Source of the DNA: Candidatus Defluviilinea gracilis
GTDB lineage: Bacteria > Chloroflexota > Anaerolineae > Anaerolineales > Villigracilaceae
DNA length: 64,000 nt
Reading direction: 5' to 3'
NCBI GenBank assembly: GCA_016716235.1
Contig: JADJWS010000001.1
Coordinates: 1,550,001 to 1,614,000 of the forward strand
A program made the translations under genes and the position numbers. The notes beneath the pieces are model-generated. The model had not been told where the DNA came from, did not search any database, and saw nothing but the letters and a program-made list of their open reading frames with translations. Positions within the stretch are counted from its first letter, which is position 1. The number at the start of each line of letters is the position of its first letter. Of the stretch, positions 58,322 through 64,000 are shown piece by piece.

Positions 58322-59542
58322 TCAGCCTCCCATTCCATGTAACGCTTCGACAGGTTCCATACGCGCGGCGAGCATGGCAGGATATAACGAAGCGGCAAGC
58401 GTAATGAGGTATGTGACAATGCCCAGCACAATTGTGTTTTCGAGCGTCAGGTGGGCATAGATGCGATCTTCAAAGAGCACGCCGGTGATTCCGTAGTCGC
58501 CGATATAAACTCCATTGACTGTGAAATATGCGACCATTGCGCCGCCGATGAGGAGTCCGCCGATCACGCCGCCGGTGGCGAGCAGGGCGGCTTCAGCGAG
58601 GAACTGCGCCATAATGCCGCGCCCCTTCATGCCGATGGCGGCGAGGATGCCGATCTCGCGCTCGCGCTCGAACACCGCCATGACGAGGGTGTTGGTGACG
58701 ACGGTGGCAGTGATGCCCAGCACGATCAGGTACAACACGATCATAAATGCGCCGGCATAATCCTCGAATTGAGTGATGAATTCATTCTGGTCCTGCCAGG
58801 TGAGCGCCTTGTAGAGCGACGATTGTAGCGCCTGCGCCACCGGTTCCGCTTGTTCGTTCTTCTGTAACAGGACAAAAATTGTGCTGGCATGATTTTCTGT
58901 CACAGTGAATGCCTGCGCCTTCGAGATCGGCATCAGCACATTGAGTTCGTCGAAACCGGGCGTGCGCGTGGTGAAGATGCCGCGCACGGTGAACAATTGC
59001 TCGTCTATATCGCCGTTGGAGGTGTTGACCAGCAGGTTGACCGCGTCGCCGACGACGAGTTTCAATTTTTCGGCGAGGGTGTTGCCGATCATGATGCCCT
59101 CGCGGTCGTCAGGATGGATAAATTCACCGTCGAGCAAGCCCTCGCGGAATGGCAGGTTTGCATCCGAAGTCGGGTCGATACCGATGATTTGCACGCCTTT
59201 CGATTCATCGCTGAGAGAGAGAATCCCGCTGGCGATCAGGCGCGGCGTGGCGGTGATCACCTCGGGAAGCGTTTTGATCGTTTGCGCCACAGCCTCCGGG
59301 TCGGCGATCAGGTCATCCCATTTCAGGCTGATCTTTCCCTCTTCGTAGGATGCGGGTCGAATCTGCAAATGCCCGCTCTGCAAGCGGATGGTGTTATCCA
59401 GCGCGCCGCGCATTTCGCCTTCGAGAACCGAGACCATGAGGAGCAGTAACGCCATCCCACCGGCGACGGCAAGCGAGGAAAGCAGGGAGCGGGTCTTATT
59501 GCGCCCGATGTTGCGATAGGCTAGTTTGAATAGTTGGATCAT
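58322..59542 (-). CDS. ABC exporter permease, FtsX/MacB family (second)
   Basis: 406 aa. First helix (LAYRNIGRNKTRSLLSSLAV), large extracytoplasmic MacB-like domain (about 45-260), then three helices with EREREIGILAAIGMKGRGIM coupling loop. Pairs with the permease at 59708-60937 and the ATPase. Stop overlaps the ATPase start region. Confidence 0.92.
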   Translation of the reverse strand: MIQLFKLAYRNIGRNKTRSLLSSLAVAGGMALLLLMVSVLEGEMRGALDNTIRLQSGHLQIRPASYEEGKISLKWDDLIADPEAVAQTIKTLPEVITATPRLIASGILSLSDESKGVQIIGIDPTSDANLPFREGLLDGEFIHPDDREGIMIGNTLAEKLKLVVGDAVNLLVNTSNGDIDEQLFTVRGIFTTRTPGFDELNVLMPISKAQAFTVTENHASTIFVLLQKNEQAEPVAQALQSSLYKALTWQDQNEFITQFEDYAGAFMIVLYLIVLGITATVVTNTLVMAVFEREREIGILAAIGMKGRGIMAQFLAEAALLATGGVIGGLLIGGAMVAYFTVNGVYIGDYGITGVLFEDRIYAHLTLENTIVLGIVTYLITLAASLYPAMLAARMEPVEALHGMGG

Positions 59543-59707
59543 AAGAATCTCTTTGCTTTGGTATCTTTCCTCTTTCTTCTTTCGTTGACTCGCCTTGTGC
59601 GGAACGTCCCGAAGGTTCTCGTGAATCAGGTTGGGCTTATGCCCAACCCTTCGGAACAGCGCGCGCCCTCGGTGATCGATTGCGCGAAAGAAGGAAGAAG
59701 CAAATCC
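59543..59707. repeat. CGTCCCGAAGG repeat and GGTTGGGC hairpin inside the exporter operon
   Basis: GGAACGTCCCGAAGGTTCTC and GGTTGGGC-TTAT-GCCCAACC (59632-59651), then CCTTCGGAACAG. Fourth copy of the family seen at 14040. It separates the two permease genes by 165 bp and may lower downstream expression. Confidence 0.7.
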
Positions 59708-60937
59708 TTACACGTGGTGTAACGCCTCGGAAGGCTCGCGCCGCGAGGCGATGACAGCCGGAATCAACGCCGCAACAATAGCGATGACAACAACGACCAT
59801 CGCGCGGTTGCCGATGTTGTCCACCCCGAGGGTGGGGTAAACCTTGCCGCTGATGAGCGCCATATATTCGGTCATGCCGGCAAATTGGCTGTAATCCATG
59901 CCAACCTGCGCCATGCTCCCGTTGATCAAAAGCCCCAGGACGATGCCAGCCATCGCGCCGACTATGCCGATCAGCGCGCCTTCCATAATGAAGGTGGCAG
60001 CGATCTGGCGGGGCTTGAATCCCATCGCGCCCAGCAGACCGATCTCGCGCGTCCGCTCGTAGACCGCCATAAGCAGGAGATTCAAAATGCCGATGCCGGC
60101 GATCATCACGATCACCACGCTGAAAATATCCATCACGGCGGTTTTCTGCCCGATGGCATTCCCCAGTTCGGGATAATTTTGTTCCCACGATTCCACTTCA
60201 TACCCCGAGAGGAATGAAGAAAGCGCGGCGACCACCTGTGATTCTGAGCCGACCTGGTCGAGCGTGACCTGCACCTCGGTGGATTGTCCGCGTAAGTTGA
60301 ACAGGCTTTGCGCCTCGGCGAGCGAAATATACACCGCGCCTTTTTCGAACGACGGCAAGCCGATATCGTAAATCCCGATCACGGTCATCGTGCGCTGTCG
60401 GTTCTGTTTGTGGATGTCGCTCCCCACCACGGTGATACGGTCGCCGAGCATGATGGATAGCGCCTCCGCCAGCCCGCGCCCGATCAAGACCGAATCTCGG
60501 TCATCGTCTGCGAGCCAGCGACCCTCGTCGATGTGTTCGGCGATCAAGCTGACCGGCGCCTCCGCGCTCGCCTCGATGCCGATCACGTTGAGGGGGAACG
60601 CGCCCTCAGGGTTGCTGACCAGCCCGCCCGTCTGAATGCGACGCGAGGCGGCGGTTACATCCGGCTGTGCTAGCGCGGCTTCCACGACAGATGAATCATC
60701 CTTCAATGGAAGAAGCGGGTTGCTATCCACCTTTTCACGATAGCCTTGCGCATGGACTTGCACATTGCCGCCCAGCACGCGCACCGCGTTGCCGGCAATG
60801 GCTTTGTTGAAGCCGTCCAGCAAACCATCGTAGAACATCATCAACGCGAGCGACAGCCCCATTGCCAAAACAATGATGACCGTGCGGCGGCGGTGTCGCC
60901 AAATGTTGCGCCAGGCGAGGCGGAGATAAAGAGTCAT
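59708..60937 (-). CDS. ABC exporter permease, FtsX/MacB family (first)
   Basis: 409 aa. Same architecture: helix (LAWRNIWRHRRRTVIIVLAM), MacB periplasmic-core-like domain, three C-terminal helices and YERTREIGLLGAMGFKPRQI. The two permeases are clearly paralogous and should form a heterodimer like LolC-LolE. Follows the TetR gene by 16 bp. Confidence 0.92.
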   Translation of the reverse strand: MTLYLRLAWRNIWRHRRRTVIIVLAMGLSLALMMFYDGLLDGFNKAIAGNAVRVLGGNVQVHAQGYREKVDSNPLLPLKDDSSVVEAALAQPDVTAASRRIQTGGLVSNPEGAFPLNVIGIEASAEAPVSLIAEHIDEGRWLADDDRDSVLIGRGLAEALSIMLGDRITVVGSDIHKQNRQRTMTVIGIYDIGLPSFEKGAVYISLAEAQSLFNLRGQSTEVQVTLDQVGSESQVVAALSSFLSGYEVESWEQNYPELGNAIGQKTAVMDIFSVVIVMIAGIGILNLLLMAVYERTREIGLLGAMGFKPRQIAATFIMEGALIGIVGAMAGIVLGLLINGSMAQVGMDYSQFAGMTEYMALISGKVYPTLGVDNIGNRAMVVVVIAIVAALIPAVIASRREPSEALHHV

Positions 60938-60953
60938 GATGTGTTTCCTTTTG

Positions 60954-61616
60954 CTAAAAACTCTTTTTGAATTCCGATTCGGTTTTGCGTAAACCGTATT
61001 CCATCACATACAGCATCTTATCGATCTTTTCCCGTGTCTTCGCCGAACGCACCCATTTGATAATATCTTTTTGTTTCATGCCTTCGCTGATGATATACGT
61101 CGTGATGGCGTTGCTCCATGTTTCCATGATCATCACCGCCAATTCCACATCCACACTCGGGTCCACTTCGCCGTTCTTCATGGCTTGCTTGATCATCGCC
61201 GTCAGCGCCTCTTTCGCTTGCTCGTGGTATTCGGCAAATTTTGCCCCGTAATACAAGCCTTCGACGAATAACACGCGGCTGGCGGCTTGCGCCATGCGAG
61301 GGTAAGCGGAATTGAATTCCATGGCGGCCTTGATCATCCAGCGGAAATATTCGAAGGTGTCCAGGTTCCTGCCGGGCGGGCGCTTGTCTTTGAAAAATTC
61401 CGTTTTTTCACGCGCCACCACATCCATCAAATAATTGAAAACGTCCAGTTTGTCCGCAAAGTATTGATAAAAACTTCCCTTGGCGATTCCGCTATTCGCC
61501 ACAATGCGGTTCGTGGAGGCGTTCTCCAGACCGTACTCGGCGAATTCTTCGATGGCGGCGTTGACGATCTTCTCGCGCTTTTCGTTGGGGAGGTTGTGGA
61601 AGGTCTGCTTGGGCAT
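60954..61616 (-). CDS. TetR-family regulator of the exporter operon
   Basis: 220 aa. HTH in EKIVNAAIEEFAEYGLENAS and NRIVANSGIAKGSFYQYFAD, then an all-helical ligand domain. Start MPKQTFHNLP (61616). First gene of the exporter operon. Two overlapping palindromes sit just upstream, so autoregulation and control of the exporter are likely. Inducer unknown. Confidence 0.9.
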   Translation of the reverse strand: MPKQTFHNLPNEKREKIVNAAIEEFAEYGLENASTNRIVANSGIAKGSFYQYFADKLDVFNYLMDVVAREKTEFFKDKRPPGRNLDTFEYFRWMIKAAMEFNSAYPRMAQAASRVLFVEGLYYGAKFAEYHEQAKEALTAMIKQAMKNGEVDPSVDVELAVMIMETWSNAITTYIISEGMKQKDIIKWVRSAKTREKIDKMLYVMEYGLRKTESEFKKSF

Positions 61617-61623
61617 CGCGGAT

Positions 61624-61657
61624 ATGACCTCGTGGTCATGTGACTTGATGGTCACAT
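61624..61657 (-). promoter_or_regulatory. candidate TetR operator palindromes
   Basis: ATGACC-TCGT-GGTCAT (61624-61639) and ATGTGAC-TTGATG-GTCACAT (61638-61657), both perfect, immediately upstream of the start codon. Confidence 0.6.
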
Positions 61658-61812
61658 TCTACGACGATTCGTGTGTGTGTCAAGGGGATACGTTCCCGCG
61701 TCTTTTCCGATTGACCCCTGGTCCGCCCGCGGATTTATTGCCTCGCCTCCGCCCACAGACGGCAGACCGCGCTCGTTTTCCGCCCATCGTCTCACGCCTG
61801 ATAGCTCTCTCG

Positions 61813-62655
61813 CTATGCGCCGCCCAGGGAGAATTTTTTGCGCAAATTTCCCCACGCCGTTTTCACCGTTAACCCCGCCCGCCAAAACGCAACCGCCGCC
61901 ATCCCATGCGCGAGGACCGCAAACAGCGGCGGAGTTTGAAACGTGTAATACGTCCAGCACTCGCGCGTGGTTCCCCACAGTTCGAGATAATATCCCAGCC
62001 CTGAGCCAGCGATGAAGGTGAGGATGGCATAGCGGTGATCGGTTGGTGTGAGAATGAGGAGAATGGAGAGAAGTAGCGCGAGCCAGGTGAAAGACTTGTC
62101 GAATGTTGGGGCAACGAAGACCAGCATCAAGGTCAGGAAGGAGGCGAAAACGATCCAGTACAGTGTTTTAAAATTTAACACAAAGGACACGAAGTACACA
62201 AAGGAATTCTTTTTTAAATCCCTCGTGACCTTTGTGTCCTTTGTGGTAAGAAAAAGAATTGCGCGTGTGATGCGGTCTATCGAGAGTGATGCGATGGGCC
62301 AGGCGGGGATGATCCACAACGGCGGACGTTCGGCGGTGTAGTAATGCCAGAGATTCGTTTGTGTGCCCCACGATTCGATTGCCAGCCCGCCGCAGATGCC
62401 AACGAAGATAATGAGCAGGTCGGTTTTGAGGTTTGCCCGCGCGATGATCGTCACCGACATGAACCCAAAGATGCCTAGCAAGAGCCAGTCCATGGTTCGC
62501 CACCATGCGCCGTTCCAATCCACGTACTTGAGGTATTCTTCCGCAAGGGGCCACCAGATGTAAACGATCAGGAAGACCGTGAGGATGAACCCGCCGAGGA
62601 GTATGGACGAGTCGCGCGTCCAGAAGTTGCGAAGCGTGTTGCGAAGCGTGGACAT
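61813..62655 (-). CDS. polytopic membrane protein with in-frame repeat insert
   Basis: 280 aa, about eight hydrophobic segments, not recognised; WHYYTAERPPLWIIPAWPIA and WTYYTFQTPPLFAVLAHGMA are internal repeats of one another, so the protein looks like a tandem duplication. Between them lies LTTKDTKVTRDLKKNSFVYF and following residues, coded by the CACAAAGGACAC repeat (62178-62250). TGCTATAAT ends seven bases before ATG 62655, with no ribosome site, so it is probably leaderless. Confidence 0.75.
   Translation of the reverse strand: MSTLRNTLRNFWTRDSSILLGGFILTVFLIVYIWWPLAEEYLKYVDWNGAWWRTMDWLLLGIFGFMSVTIIARANLKTDLLIIFVGICGGLAIESWGTQTNLWHYYTAERPPLWIIPAWPIASLSIDRITRAILFLTTKDTKVTRDLKKNSFVYFVSFVLNFKTLYWIVFASFLTLMLVFVAPTFDKSFTWLALLLSILLILTPTDHRYAILTFIAGSGLGYYLELWGTTRECWTYYTFQTPPLFAVLAHGMAAVAFWRAGLTVKTAWGNLRKKFSLGGA
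62178..62250. repeat. CACAAAGGACAC inverted repeat, in frame inside membrane-protein gene
   Basis: ACACAAAGGACACGAAGTAC with ACAAAGG opposes CCTTTGTGTCCTTTGTGG. Related intergenic sequence at 12334-12440 and 51636-51658. Confidence 0.75.
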
Positions 62656-62667
62656 GGGCGGGATTAT

Positions 62668-63302
62668 AGCAGGGAGATGAAGGCTCAATCGCGGAAGGAA
62701 GCGTCGGTGGCGGGACGGGGATGATCTGTTACGAGTTCAAAGGCGGGAGCGGGACGTCATCCCGAAAACTTCCTGAAAAATTCGGCGGGTGGACTGTCGG
62801 CGCGTTCGCGCAATCCAATTTTGGGTCGAGGTTTCAATTCACGGTGGCGGGAGCGCCCGTTGGGAATCATTTGAAAGAGGGCGCGGTGTGGTCGGGCGGC
62901 GAAAACCCGTATCACGATGACGGCTCGCTGATCGTCGTGCTGGCGACGGACGCGCCGCTGTTGCCGCATCAACTCAAGCGGATCGCAAAACGCGCAACGC
63001 TCGGCATGGCGCGCACGGGCTCGCTGGGCGGCAACGGTTCGGGCGATATTTTTTTCGCGTTCTCGACCGCCAACCCGAACATCGCGCTCGGCAAAGAAAA
63101 CGGACTCGCCGATCTGCGCGCGCTCGATAACGAGCATCTCAATCCGCTGTTCGCCGCGTCGGTCTTTGCGACAGAGGAGGCGATCATCAATTCAATGGTC
63201 GCGGCGGAGGATATGACGGGGCATAACGGTTTCACGGTGAAGGCTCTGCCGCATGAGGAGGCGAGGGAGGTGTTGAGGAGGTACAATAGGTTAAGTAAAT
63301 AA
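62668..63302 (+). pseudogene. 5'-truncated P1-family (DmpA-like) peptidase
   Basis: The frame is open from 62670 and homologous from about GSIAEGSVGGGTGMICYEFK onward (ATG 62721 is internal). Visible are GAFAQSNFGSRFQF, DAPLLPHQLKRIAKRATLGM, and the self-cleavage/catalytic segment GGNGSGDIFFAFSTAN. Full DmpA-type proteins have over 110 more residues at the N-terminus; here the sequence upstream is the leaderless promoter of the divergent gene. Probably inactive, unless the ATG at 62721 gives a partial protein. Confidence 0.75.
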
Positions 63303-63537
63303 TCGGCGGAGTTTTCGATAGTATTCAATTGTCGTATACTTTCCACGGGTATATAATATGTAGGTGTGTACATAAAGATTTATCGAGGGATTATCAGGCA
63401 TTTACCTTACAAAATCCAATGTACTTTGGCTTGATTAGAAACACATTGTGTCGCAAAAAACCATACTTAATTTGAGTTGTTAGTACACACTAATCAATCT
63501 TGAAGATGTCTCACCTAATGAAAGAGGAGATTATGTT
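63303..63537. other. AT-rich intergenic region
   Basis: 235 bp, AT-rich, no gene recognised; marks a composition change to the last gene. Confidence 0.4.
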
Positions 63538-64000
63538 ATGAACATTGAATTAATTGCAGCAGCGATTACAACCGCGTTGGCGCCTTTTATGCCGTTTCTG
63601 ATTGAAATTGGAGCGACAACAAGCAAGAAAATAGTAGACGTTGTAAGCGAAAAAAGCGGGGAAGAAGCCTGGAATCTGGCGCAAGAGTTATGGAACAAGA
63701 TAAAAATCTATTTTGAAAATGATGCAGACATAAAAGGTGCAGCTCTTATGGTTTCTGCAAAACCAAAAGACGAATCCCGACAAACTTTATTGGCGGTTGC
63801 ACTTACAGAAAAGTTGAAAGAGAATCCAAAATTGGCACAAGAGTTATTTGATCTATTGGGGGGACAAAGTGCTGTGCAAAGAGTTTTAGCTAATCGCAAA
63901 AGCTGGGTCAAAGATGTGACACAAAAAATAAACGGAAGCGGCGAGCAAACTATTAAAGCAGATAATAACAGTCGAATTCAAGGCGTCAAACAAATTAAAA
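63538..64000 (+). CDS. AT-rich gene cut by the window end, possible amyloid-motif signalling protein
   Basis: Open to the right edge (154 codons visible); ATG 63538 with AAAGAGGAGA eight bases upstream. Starts MNIELIAAAITTALAPFMPF, a possible membrane helix, then helical sequence (KSGEEAWNLAQELWNKIKIY; LLAVALTEKLKENPKLAQEL). It ends in SGEQTIKADNNSRIQGVKQI, reminiscent of short amyloid-type signalling motifs near effector or NTPase domains. The effector part, if any, lies outside. Not a known family by eye. Confidence 0.65.
   Translation, partial: MNIELIAAAITTALAPFMPFLIEIGATTSKKIVDVVSEKSGEEAWNLAQELWNKIKIYFENDADIKGAALMVSAKPKDESRQTLLAVALTEKLKENPKLAQELFDLLGGQSAVQRVLANRKSWVKDVTQKINGSGEQTIKADNNSRIQGVKQIK

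Overview
The window looks like chromosomal DNA of a member of the Chloroflexota, most likely class Anaerolineae. This is inferred from the style of the proteins (a CASTOR/POLLUX-type channel next to a large SPFH protein, a class D/E-like sortase, an ASKHA/[2Fe-2S] corrinoid-activator-type protein, a lipoprotein exporter adaptor) and from very dense short palindromic intergenic repeats. There is no rRNA or other taxonomic marker, so the assignment is moderate. Most of the DNA is GC-rich housekeeping sequence. Several pieces are clearly AT-richer and look acquired (18.7-19.4, 34.5-36.5, 36.9-37.5 and 63.3-64.0 kb).

Layout. 0-8.2 kb: an oligopeptide/dipeptide ABC importer (two permeases, two ATPases, a lipoprotein binding protein) followed by a second, promoter-equipped ATPase pair. 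8.2-14.8 kb: a receiver/roadblock-like protein, tRNA-Gln, glmU, cdd, recO, a metallophosphoesterase and a uracil-DNA glycosylase. 15-19.4 kb: small genes, an ABC-F ATPase and an AT-rich hypothetical. 19.6-27.6 kb: CASTOR-like channel, SPFH protein, RlmD-like methyltransferase, class V aminotransferase, a 53-residue membrane protein and a sortase. 27.7-34.5 kb: aspartate-family amino acid block, with a SAM-I riboswitch before metY-metA-metY2 and then a threonine attenuator before lysC-asd. 34.5-38.4 kb: a variable region inserted behind asd, bounded by a duplicated asd 3' end, with a HEPN-like protein, membrane/coiled-coil proteins and a decayed toxin-antitoxin pair. 38.5-40.9 kb: thrS with a T-box leader, and tRNA-Val. 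41-46.5 kb: small regulators and enzymes and a RAYT transposase with its REP palindromes. 46.7-55.6 kb: beta-helix lipoprotein, homocysteine methyltransferase, ASKHA ferredoxin protein, ATP-grasp, GNAT and GH4 genes. 55.9-61.7 kb: a TetR-controlled LolCDE/MacB-type exporter with two adaptor proteins. 61.8-64 kb: a membrane protein, a beheaded P1-family peptidase and the start of an AT-rich gene that runs off the window.

Regulation is unusually readable. Threonine and methionine supply are governed by three RNA devices (SAM-I riboswitch, Thr leader-peptide attenuator, T-box on thrS). Many genes have a -10 hexamer 6-10 nt before the start codon and no Shine-Dalgarno, which implies leaderless mRNAs. 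Several intrinsic terminators run directly into the next gene's TATAAT.

The most unusual theme is repeat biology. Short palindromic elements from several families sit not only between genes but also in frame inside coding sequences (ABC-F, RlmD twice, GH4, DUF2877 protein, a membrane protein), recalling protein-embedded palindromic elements of Rickettsia. Two small-gene cassettes are flanked by direct duplications of a neighbouring gene's end (asd 3' end; ABC-F promoter plus first codons), which suggests a shared way of acquiring accessory genes.
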